Source of the DNA: Pseudidiomarina woesei
GTDB lineage: Bacteria > Pseudomonadota > Gammaproteobacteria > Enterobacterales > Alteromonadaceae
Length of the DNA: 64,000 nucleotides
Direction: 5' to 3'
Assembly (NCBI RefSeq): GCF_001418345.1
Contig: NZ_LIPW01000002.1
Location: 303,377 to 367,376, forward strand
In this document: positions 57,114 to 64,000 of the stretch, piece by piece
Layout of the letters: each line of letters starts with the position of its first letter
Position numbering within the stretch: the first letter of the stretch is position 1
The notes under the pieces: model-generated
Told to the model about the DNA's origin: nothing
Database searches by the model: none
Seen by the model: only the letters and a program-made list of their open reading frames with translations
Translations under genes and position numbers: made by a program

Positions 57114-58601
57114 ATGTTCAAAGCCATTCAGAACCAGTGGTTTTCGAATATCCGTGGTGATTTACTAGCGGGTATAGTGGTCGCACTTGCGCTTATTCCA
57201 GAAGCCATTGCTTTTTCAATTATTGCCGGCGTAGACCCGAAAATTGGTTTATATGCCTCGTTTTGTATCGCCGTAATTATTGCATTTACCGGCGGCCGAC
57301 CAGGCATGATCTCGGCAGCAACCGGTGCCATGGCGTTATTAATGGTCACCTTAGTACGTGACCACGGTTTGGAATATTTGCTCGCCGCAACTTTATTAAC
57401 CGGTGTGCTGCAAATTGGCGCCGGCTATTTAAAGCTTGGTTCTTTAATGCGCTTTGTGTCGCGCTCGGTCGTTACCGGTTTTGTGAACGCCTTGGCGATA
57501 TTAATTTTTATGGCGCAGCTGCCAGAACTAACGAATGTTACCTGGCACGTATACGCCATGACTGCAGCCGGCTTAGGTATTATTTACTTGTTCCCGTACG
57601 TACCCGTTATTGGCAAAATGCTGCCGTCACCGCTGGTGTGTATTATTTCATTAACCGTGGTCGCAATTTTCTGGAATATTGATATTCGCACCGTGGGCGA
57701 CATGGGCCAATTGCCTGACACCTTGCCTATTTTCTTATGGCCAGATGTACCGTTAAACCTTGAAACCTTAGCCATTATCTTCCCTTATTCTGCGGGCTTA
57801 GCTGTCGTCGGCTTGCTTGAATCACTGATGACAGCAACCATCGTTGATGACCTAACCGACACCCCAAGCGACAAAAACCGCGAGTGTAAAGGGCAGGGCA
57901 TTGCCAACATCGGCGCAGGCTTAATGGGCGGTATGGCCGGTTGCGCCATGATTGGCCAGTCGGTCATTAACGTGAAGTCGGGCGGGCGCACGCGCTTGTC
58001 TACCTTAACCGCCGGCGTGTTTTTGATGGTATTGATATTAGTGTTAGACGAATGGCTGAAGCAAATACCCATGGCCGCGCTGGTGGCGGTGATGATCATG
58101 GTATCTATAGGCACCTTCAGCTGGGACTCTATTCGCAATCTAAAAAATCATCCGTTATCGACCAACATCGTCATGGTCACCACCGTGGTGGTGGTGGTTG
58201 CCACGCACAACTTGGCCATTGGTGTCGGGGTGGGCGTGTTGCTGGCCGCAATGTTCTTCGCCAACAAAATTGGCCACTTCATGAGCGTGTCGTCAACCAT
58301 TGACGAAGCCGGAAGTGAGCGCGTGTATACCGTGGTTGGCCAGGTGTTTTTCTCGTCGGCCGACAAATTTATTGACTCGTTTGACTTCAAAGAAGCGCTC
58401 GACAAAGTGGTGATAGACCTCACCAAAGCGCATTTCTGGGACATTACCGCGGTGGGCGCGCTAGATAAAGTGGTGATTAAATTCCGCCGTGAAGGCGCCG
58501 AAGTAGAAGTGCGCGGCCTCAACGAAGCCAGCGCCACCATCGTCGACCGCTTTGGCGTGCACGACAAAGCTGACGCCGCCGACATACTCGGCGGCCACTA
58601 G
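57114..58601 (+). CDS. SulP-family anion transporter with STAS domain
   Basis: A 495-residue protein. The transporter part (about 10-380) has the SulP signature region [20 protein letters not shown] near residue 18, [17 protein letters not shown] near 62 and [20 protein letters not shown] near 262. The STAS domain is near 400-490 ([20 protein letters not shown]). Transports sulfate, bicarbonate or related anions; the substrate is not fixed. In many marine bacteria such genes relate to bicarbonate uptake. It ends 1 base before palindromic element copy 5. Confidence 0.9.
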   Translation: MFKAIQNQWFSNIRGDLLAGIVVALALIPEAIAFSIIAGVDPKIGLYASFCIAVIIAFTGGRPGMISAATGAMALLMVTLVRDHGLEYLLAATLLTGVLQIGAGYLKLGSLMRFVSRSVVTGFVNALAILIFMAQLPELTNVTWHVYAMTAAGLGIIYLFPYVPVIGKMLPSPLVCIISLTVVAIFWNIDIRTVGDMGQLPDTLPIFLWPDVPLNLETLAIIFPYSAGLAVVGLLESLMTATIVDDLTDTPSDKNRECKGQGIANIGAGLMGGMAGCAMIGQSVINVKSGGRTRLSTLTAGVFLMVLILVLDEWLKQIPMAALVAVMIMVSIGTFSWDSIRNLKNHPLSTNIVMVTTVVVVVATHNLAIGVGVGVLLAAMFFANKIGHFMSVSSTIDEAGSERVYTVVGQVFFSSADKFIDSFDFKEALDKVVIDLTKAHFWDITAVGALDKVVIKFRREGAEVEVRGLNEASATIVDRFGVHDKADAADILGGH

Positions 58602-58602
58602 C

Positions 58603-58662
58603 AGAGAAGGGGGCGGCCCCTGGTCCGGACCATGGTCCGGACCAGGGTCTGCACCCCTCTCT
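58603..58662. repeat. GC-rich palindromic element, copy 5
   Basis: Starts AGAGAAGGGGGCGGCCCC and ends GGGTCTGCACCCCTCTCT. The interior contains two GGTCCGGACCA units, an internal duplication of the core palindrome. It lies between the convergent SulP and large surface-protein genes. Confidence 0.85.
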
Positions 58663-58676
58663 ATGTTGCACTTATG

Positions 58677-61211
58677 CTAGCGCCGACGACGATACGCCAA
58701 CGCAATACCAATAAGCAGTAAATACCATGACAGCGCGCTGCTTGATGAGGCCGGCGGAGCTTCAGGCTCTGGCTCTGGCTCTGGCTCTGGCTCAGGCTCT
58801 TCAGCAATAGGTGCCGCTGGCCCAACCGGATCAATAATCTCACCATTGGCCTCGCCATCAGCATCACCGCTACCCCCATCAACTAACGTTAACGTGATAG
58901 TGGCACCACTTATAACTGCGTTCGAAAACTCCGTGAACCCATCAGTTTCGTTGTATTTATAAACTTTTGTACCCACGGCTAAATCAGCAGGATAAGTCAA
59001 CACAACTTGAACGGTTGCACCAGGAGCCAGATTAGTGACGGCATAGCTCACTAAACCGTAATCAAACGCCATATCCTCAGGAAGGTTTTCTAAGTTTGAT
59101 GGGTCACTCCAAGTAATACCGCTAAATAAACCGTCGTCAACCGTCATGCCGATAGCATTGCCGCCATCGAGTGCTACCTCGGCTTCTTGAGCGTCAAACG
59201 GAGCGCTGTCTAAACAGTCGGTTATACCATCGCCATCCGAGTCCACACTGTCATCTACCGTGGTTGACGTAAACGCCCCCTGCACGCCGCCAATGGTAAG
59301 TATGGTCGTGGTATCTGTTAAACAGGTATCTGCGGCTGTGTGCTGCACACAAACACTTTGTCCTGGTTCAAGTTCGCTGGCTTCGTTAATAAAGTCGCCG
59401 CTACAATTGATGGCATAATAGCCATTAGCAACGCTAATTCCCGTTGCAGTATCGAAACCGGTTATAGCCACAGTGTTAGACGTAACAACCGAATACAAAT
59501 CAACGTCAGCTTGCGACTCAAAAGAAAACGCATCCGGTGTTGTATCTGGGTCACCAACAGGTTCCGCTTGGGTTGTCGATACGAAATCGGCACTTACGCC
59601 GCCAACGGTCAACGTAGTCGTCATGGTTGTGCTATATGTTGTTGCAGCAGTATGTTTTACGCAAATGGACTGGCCATTTTCAATGCTACCAGCGGCACTG
59701 GTAAATGTGCTGCCACAACCAATAGAATAATCACCACCAGCAATGCTTACAGGGGCCGGTGCGTCAATGCCTGTAATTTGGGCACTATCAGAAACCACAG
59801 TGGTGGCAACCCCAACGTTTTCGGCAGGCGAAAAACTAAAGGCATCTGGTGTTGTATCAACCGGTGGCGTACCATCTGACGTTCCCAAAAGGCGGCCCAC
59901 AGCCCACGTTGCATAGCCAGCGCCGACCGTGTCTAACGTATCGAAACTGGAGTGCCCAATAATGACAAATCGGCCTTCTGAATCATGCCAGATATCTCGC
60001 GTGGTGGCGGGGCGAGAGTTGTTGAATCCGCCAAGTATGGCATGAGTAACTAGACCATTATCACCATCAAAATCAGTAACTGGCGTCAGGTCAGGATTAA
60101 ATAACCCAATCATTTGGCGCGAAGAGGTTTGAAAACTGCTATTCACTCCAACCCAGTTCAAACTAATTAATAATTTTCCATCGGCAAGCTCTTTTATGCT
60201 GCCTCCTTGGCCGGTTCCATAAAAGCGAAAGCCATCGCCATTGTCACCTTCGTTTAATACCGCGGTTTGGGCAACTACGTTCCCGTTACTGTCATAGCGT
60301 ACAAGGCGAACATCAGTACCTTGGTAATTTCCGACAAAGGTTGCTACGCCATTATCGTTTAATGCAGCAATGCCGTGAGAACGCTCACTGCCAGTTTCTA
60401 AAATGCCATTTTCACCAAAGTTGGTATCAACTTGGCCATTGGCGGTTAAGCGCACAATCACTTGCTCACTTAATGCAATGTAATAGGCCCCATCGTTTGC
60501 TTGCGCGATATCCCAACCGCCTATTGGCAACGGTAGTTGTTGCGCAGTGAACAATGGTCCGGTGCTACCATTCGTTCCAAAGCTAGAATCGACAGTTCCA
60601 TCAGGTAATAAACGACTAACACCAGCGGTAGGTGAATGTGCGATGAGTAATCGCCCTTCGCGATCATGAACTAGAACCGCTTCGGTAGGAATACGCCCCG
60701 CTGTGTCGTAATAAATCCCATTGTCGCCATAACTGGTATCTGGGCTACCGTCCAAATTAAACCGAGCAATGGCATTGTTATTCCCGCTCGCTGTACCGGA
60801 TACCACAAATTTGTTGCCATCATTAGTAAACGCACCGGCGTAAACATGCTGGACGTCGGTTACCCCGTCGCTGATTAATTCACCAGACGCGTTGTAGCGA
60901 GCATAAACCACGACATTAAGAGGAAATGAACCACAGACGTTAACGTCCGGGCAGGGAACCTGACTCGTTCCTAAAAACGCAAACGAATTGTCATGATAAA
61001 CATAGGTAGACCATGCTGGATGGTTCCATTCACGAAATTCGACATCGGCATTACTCTCGGTGCGGTAATCGACAATTTTGTAGCCGGTGCCATTAAGCAT
61101 GGGATCAAGTTGGGCGGCATTACCTGGCTCTTGACTAAACGAAGCATGGCTAAAAATACTACCGAGTAGTATTGGAATAGCAGAAACTGCGACAATTTTT
61201 ATCTTTGCCAT
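58677..61211 (-). CDS. Large secreted surface protein with delta-60 repeats and a CTERM anchor
   Basis: An 844-residue protein with a signal peptide ending near residue 26 (ASFS-QEPG). Delta-60-type repeats fill about residues 120-450 (ARFNLDGSPDTSYGDNGIYY, VRLTANGQVDTNFGENGIL). Two related repeats with TTTLTVGGVSADFVSTT and TTTILTIGGVQGAFTSTT follow near 460-660, then DSDGDGITDCLDSAP (Ca-binding), a choice-of-anchor-like region, six Glu-Pro repeats and a C-terminal Ser-rich segment SSSSALSWYL, a hydrophobic stretch and RRRR. That tail resembles GlyGly-CTERM sorting signals handled by rhombosortase, though with Ser instead of Gly. Function unknown, perhaps adhesion. Confidence 0.75.
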   Translation of the reverse strand: MAKIKIVAVSAIPILLGSIFSHASFSQEPGNAAQLDPMLNGTGYKIVDYRTESNADVEFREWNHPAWSTYVYHDNSFAFLGTSQVPCPDVNVCGSFPLNVVVYARYNASGELISDGVTDVQHVYAGAFTNDGNKFVVSGTASGNNNAIARFNLDGSPDTSYGDNGIYYDTAGRIPTEAVLVHDREGRLLIAHSPTAGVSRLLPDGTVDSSFGTNGSTGPLFTAQQLPLPIGGWDIAQANDGAYYIALSEQVIVRLTANGQVDTNFGENGILETGSERSHGIAALNDNGVATFVGNYQGTDVRLVRYDSNGNVVAQTAVLNEGDNGDGFRFYGTGQGGSIKELADGKLLISLNWVGVNSSFQTSSRQMIGLFNPDLTPVTDFDGDNGLVTHAILGGFNNSRPATTRDIWHDSEGRFVIIGHSSFDTLDTVGAGYATWAVGRLLGTSDGTPPVDTTPDAFSFSPAENVGVATTVVSDSAQITGIDAPAPVSIAGGDYSIGCGSTFTSAAGSIENGQSICVKHTAATTYSTTMTTTLTVGGVSADFVSTTQAEPVGDPDTTPDAFSFESQADVDLYSVVTSNTVAITGFDTATGISVANGYYAINCSGDFINEASELEPGQSVCVQHTAADTCLTDTTTILTIGGVQGAFTSTTVDDSVDSDGDGITDCLDSAPFDAQEAEVALDGGNAIGMTVDDGLFSGITWSDPSNLENLPEDMAFDYGLVSYAVTNLAPGATVQVVLTYPADLAVGTKVYKYNETDGFTEFSNAVISGATITLTLVDGGSGDADGEANGEIIDPVGPAAPIAEEPEPEPEPEPEPEAPPASSSSALSWYLLLIGIALAYRRRR

Positions 61212-61360
61212 GAGAAATCTCCATGGTTTGCACGCAGTTAGCGACTACGTGCCCATTATATCTTCCAGTAGGGGATGGTGAATGCGACAACGTAGCTGCA
61301 ATTAATGATATAGATTGAGCAGTCAATTCCCGCTATATGACGAATGAAATAGCTACGGTG

Positions 61361-61408
61361 AGAGAGGGGTGCAGACCCTGGTCCGGACCAGGGTCTGCAC
61401 CCCTCTCT
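61361..61408. repeat. GC-rich palindromic element, copy 6 (perfect 48-bp palindrome)
   Basis: Identical to copy 3: each arm begins AGAGAGGGGTGCAGACCCTG. It lies in the 149-base gap before the broken WYL regulator and after the start of the large surface-protein gene. Short frames starting here are repeat-encoded and not considered genes. Confidence 0.9.
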
Positions 61409-61419
61409 ACCCCCCAAGC

Positions 61420-62127
61420 TTGCAAAGCAAGCGGCTTCGTCGCATTATCAATGCCGAGCAAAAACAAGGAAGGGGCGAAGGCATACCAACTAATAATCAA
61501 AAGGGTTCAAGCAAAGAAGGCGCCATCCGGCTACTGCTGCATTTGCAAGCGTTGTATCAAGGGCCCAAAACCATCAGCCAACTTATGGAATCCCTCGACG
61601 GGCAAGGCACCGTCAGCAGCAAGGTGCGCCGCAGCGTGCAGCGCGACATGGCGGCATTAGAAGGCTACTTCGGGGTGTATCGCGACGACAACAACGTGTG
61701 GCACATTGACCGCAGCGACTTCGACAAACTGTTTGATATTGAAGACTCGGTGGCACTCGCGCTGCTGGTGGCTGAAAAGCAACTGGCACACATTACCCCA
61801 AGCCATATTCTAGACCCGCTCGACGGCCTATTTAAACGCGCCAAAGCTAAACTAAACAACAGCGACACCGCCGCAGCCAACTGGAGCAAGCGGGTTCGCG
61901 TGGCACCAGCATCGCACCATTTAAAGCCGCCCAAAATAGACAAACGCATCTACAAGCGCTTAATCAACGCCGCGCTCAATCAAGAAGCGATAAAAGTGAG
62001 TTATCACAGCCACCAAGGCGACCCCGCGCAGCAACTTACCGTTACCGCGCTGAGTATTTTCTATCGCATTAGTCGTATCAGACGGGCGAGTATATTTTGT
62101 TCGATGTTGCGCTAAATATATTAAATG
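61420..62127 (+). pseudogene. Truncated WYL-domain transcriptional regulator
   Basis: The frame has a winged-helix region (GAIRLLLHLQALYQGPKTIS, then SSKVRRSVQRDMAALEGYFG) and a linker followed by the beginning of a WYL domain (LINAALNQEAIKVSYHSHQG, then DPAQQLTVTAL). WYL regulators are usually about 300 residues; this frame stops after about 230. After TVTAL the next residues do not fit, while LVVSDGRVYFVRCCAKYIK in the +1 frame (from 62069) looks like WYL sequence. So a small indel and a downstream truncation are likely. No good start codon is seen (a TTG at 61420). WYL proteins often sit in defence islands. Confidence 0.65.
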
Positions 62128-62174
62128 ATTAATACTGATGTCTACTTTCAATATTTTAGCACTGAGTAAGACGA

Positions 62175-63302
62175 ATGATTAAAAAGGGAATTGAAGAAAT
62201 TTGGAACGCTACTAGAGCGAAGGTCACTAACGTATCGGAAAAGGTAATTGAAAAGGTTCCCGCAAATTGGAATCGCCGTCATAAAAAGATTAGGGAAGCA
62301 CTGCAGAAATTTGTCAGTGAAGTGATCTTAAAAAGTCGAGAGCAGTTGGGTGGGTTTTACGCGCAATTACGGTACTCAAAAACCGAGATAAAACATCTTC
62401 AAGATCGTGTAGAAGAACAAGGCGCACTTTATCGAGAATCAATTAAAAGTAAACCATTGTTAGATACTCTCTTTTTAGGAGGTGAATCAGCAATTGTGAT
62501 GTTAAACACATCAAACGTTCCTGCTGAAGTTGAATTGGCGTATTCAGCGGCTTACCCTCGATTATCGGAAGAAATTTCATTTATTGAGCGATTAAAAACG
62601 CTAAGCGATGAAAACCAAGTGATAGGCTTATTCAATGCGGTTAAAGGGAAATTATTTGAGCAGCGATATGTCGAATACTTAAATGATGGAAATCTTCCGA
62701 GCGGCTATGTGGCAAGCCTAGCAGATAGTCCAACACAAGTAGGTTGGGACATTGCTATTACCGGCCCAAATAATGAAATAGCTCAAGTTATACAGGCAAA
62801 GGCAACTGATTCAGTTTCATATGTGAAGCAAGCTATTGAAACTTATCCGTCAATTGATATCGTTACAACGAGCGAAGTATTTTCTCACCTCGCAATGACA
62901 GGTGTTAGCGAAAATATTCAGAACTCAGAAATTAGTAATTCCGATATTATTGAAGACCTTGAACAAGCGGCCTCCTCAGGAAGCGTAGACTTGAGTGTTG
63001 CTCCTCCAATTTTTACTTTGGCATTTATCGCGTTCACTTCTTATAAAAATGAAAGTTTAACTTTATACGAGAAAGCAAGTTCTGCTGGTGATCGAAGCGC
63101 AAAGGCGTATTTAAGCTTTTTGATTGGTAGTGGAGTAGCAACCATTACGAATACTTGGTGGCTAGGTATGGTCGGCAGTATCACGAGTCGCTACATAGCT
63201 GAGACAGGTATAAAGAAAGCACGTTTAATAGAAGAGTTAAATAGGACGATAGAGAATAACCGTATAATAATCAATAGATTAAAAGCATCGAAATCTTTCT
63301 AA
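62175..63302 (+). CDS. Unrecognised protein with a possible PD-(D/E)xK nuclease core and hydrophobic C-terminus
   Basis: A 375-residue protein. The N-terminal 95 residues are helical and highly charged (KNWNRRHKKIREAL-like). The middle part has GKLFEQRYVEYL (Glu162), TQVGWDIAITGP (Asp192) and QVIQAKATDS (Gln207-x-Lys209), which fits an E-D-QxK variant of the PD-(D/E)xK fold. Residues 277-288 and 312-345 are hydrophobic and could be membrane segments. The base composition is more AT-rich than the core genes. No close family is recognised. It follows the broken WYL regulator and may be part of an acquired locus, for example defence-related. Confidence 0.6.
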   Translation: MIKKGIEEIWNATRAKVTNVSEKVIEKVPANWNRRHKKIREALQKFVSEVILKSREQLGGFYAQLRYSKTEIKHLQDRVEEQGALYRESIKSKPLLDTLFLGGESAIVMLNTSNVPAEVELAYSAAYPRLSEEISFIERLKTLSDENQVIGLFNAVKGKLFEQRYVEYLNDGNLPSGYVASLADSPTQVGWDIAITGPNNEIAQVIQAKATDSVSYVKQAIETYPSIDIVTTSEVFSHLAMTGVSENIQNSEISNSDIIEDLEQAASSGSVDLSVAPPIFTLAFIAFTSYKNESLTLYEKASSAGDRSAKAYLSFLIGSGVATITNTWWLGMVGSITSRYIAETGIKKARLIEELNRTIENNRIIINRLKASKSF

Positions 63303-63403
63303 TTTGAAGCGAAAGACGCGATTTATAGTAAGCAAGCAGCCTACCAGCGGCTGAGTGAGCCATCTTGAATGGTTAGTTGAAAAAGATTGCATTGTCTTCG
63401 AGA

Positions 63404-63434
63404 ATAGATAGCGTTCCAGTTGAACGCTACCTAT
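63404..63434. terminator. Convergent hairpin between the nuclease-like gene and the last gene
   Basis: A 13-bp imperfect stem (ATAGATAGCGTTC with GAACGCTACCTAT, one mismatch) and a five-base loop CAGTT. The 139-base gap holds nothing else recognisable. It could terminate both convergent genes. Confidence 0.5.
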
Positions 63435-63441
63435 GAAATAT

Positions 63442-63885
63442 CTAGAGGGCATCGCTTGATTTGTTTTCAGCTTCCTGTTTACAGGCGTCATAATTTGAGA
63501 ATGAATACTCTAGAACCAAATACCCTTTACTTGAACTCAATGCTTTTGCCGCTAACGCAATGCTTTCTAAGTCGTGTTTAAGGCCTTTTCCCGCGCCTTC
63601 CCATTGATTAAAAAGGTAGCGTTCTTCTTTTGCCAGTCCCGTCATCCAATCTTCCGGTTCGTCCCAAATACTACCCGGAAGCAGTAAATCAGTTTTTTCT
63701 GAGGTGCCATATAGTTTATCCAGTGCGTCTGATAGCTCTTCGAAAGCTGATTTCAACTGAATGCCATGATTGCTTGAGTTTATAGTTTTGCCTATTCCGC
63801 GAACCATGCACAGTCCGGTAGTTTCACCAATTACTAAAACATAGTTGTCAAACGCATTGTGCGGCTTAGGTACATCAGTCACCAA
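63442..63885 (-). CDS. Unrecognised protein, 5' end uncertain
   Basis: A 147-residue frame starting at TTG or at GTG (63882). Motifs such as YLVTDVPKPHNAFDNYVLVI, GLCMVRGIGKTI and IWDEPEDWMTGLAKEERYLF are distinctive. The same frame continues upstream to 63960 without a stop (ending before TAA at 63961-63963) and translates to plausible sequence LKWGDYNGSNNAYLVTDV, with no ATG. An ATG at 63919 lies one base out of frame at a run of six Gs. So the natural gene probably starts near there, either frame-variable or with an error. The function is unknown. Confidence 0.55.
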   Translation of the reverse strand: MVTDVPKPHNAFDNYVLVIGETTGLCMVRGIGKTINSSNHGIQLKSAFEELSDALDKLYGTSEKTDLLLPGSIWDEPEDWMTGLAKEERYLFNQWEGAGKGLKHDLESIALAAKALSSSKGYLVLEYSFSNYDACKQEAENKSSDAL

Positions 63886-64000
63886 ATATGCGTTATTCGA
63901 CCCGTTGTAATCCCCCCATTTTAAGCAGCAGTTATTCGTAGAATTAATGAACCGCTTGCGTTAATTGTTTGGGCGGAATGCCTCCGATGGCCGTGTTAGG

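Noticed and set aside
58765..58800. CRISPR-like short repeats
   Set aside because: These are contiguous GGCTC(T/A) hexamers encoding Glu-Pro, without spacers.
63961..64000. Possible integron attC end (GTTAGG near the window edge, hairpin CGGA-ATGCC-TCCG)
   Set aside because: Only half of a possible site is present and the matching RYYYAAC half could not be found with the expected spacing; no integrase or other attC was seen.

Overview
The window looks like the chromosome of a marine gammaproteobacterium. Family repertoire and gene order (SeqA-Pgm, Hda-to-PurC block, GntR-PrpB-PrpC-AcnD-PrpF, MHYT and GGDEF/EAL proteins, OmpW, a thermostable-hemolysin family cluster) suggest Alteromonadales, most likely an Idiomarinaceae relative. 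This assignment is inferred from gene content; no rRNA or other phylogenetic marker was compared. I saw no rRNA or tRNA gene, CRISPR array or complete insertion sequence.

0-25.6 kb is compact core genome. The left edge cuts seqA, which overlaps pgm. After a YcaD-like MFS exporter comes a block ordered much as in E. coli: hda, an ArsC-family gene, bepA, perM, bcp, dapA, bamC, purC, with DUF2066, DUF2069, wrbA and a TlpA-like lipoprotein interleaved. Then come dapE with its operon partners, yfbV, xthA, a patatin-like lipase, hemH, a PLD-family enzyme, a beta-CASP metallo-hydrolase, a DASS carboxylate transporter and a BCCT osmolyte transporter. Convergent neighbours repeatedly overlap by four bases at their stop codons.

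25.6-33.5 kb carries two large c-di-GMP signalling proteins (PAS-GGDEF-EAL and MHYT-GGNEF-EAL) around a GNAT acetyltransferase, YceI, a small mechanosensitive channel and a small secreted protein. 33.6-40.4 kb is the methylcitrate cycle for propionate use: a GntR/FCD regulator with two TGTCGACA-type operators, prpB, prpC, acnD and prpF. An intergenic repeat array lies between prpB and prpC and a terminator after prpC. A ParD/ParE-type toxin-antitoxin pair abuts prpF tail to tail. 41-46 kb holds rluF, ychJ-like, selO, small membrane proteins and ompW with a textbook FNR box.

46.3-55.1 kb is the most interesting functional unit. A tightly overlapping seven-gene operon encodes a thermostable-hemolysin family (GNAT-like) protein, an AMP-dependent ligase, a heme-oxygenase-fold metal oxidase candidate, an SDR, a periplasmic TPR protein, and an OmpR-type response regulator with its kinase. 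It is followed by a divergent pair, an LTA-synthase-like membrane transferase and dgkA. A PmrA/ColR-like box (TTAAG-type hexamers spaced by 5) lies upstream of the operon and between the divergent pair, each 10 bp from a possible -10. This suggests a self-contained envelope-remodelling or lipid-derived metabolite regulon.

46.2-61.4 kb also contains six copies of a GC-rich palindromic element (perfect 48-bp form at 55060 and 61361) that is absent from the first 46 kb. Four copies sit at tail-to-tail gene junctions, and one of these is read in frame near the C-terminus of the histidine kinase. The rest of this part holds a thiamine-binding-like protein, a DCC-family protein, trxC, a cold-shock gene with a long leader, a SulP transporter and a large CTERM-anchored surface protein. 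The final 2.6 kb looks acquired or rearranged: a broken WYL regulator, a protein combining a possible PD-(D/E)xK nuclease core with hydrophobic segments, and an unrecognised protein whose frame runs past a poly-G tract next to an out-of-frame ATG.
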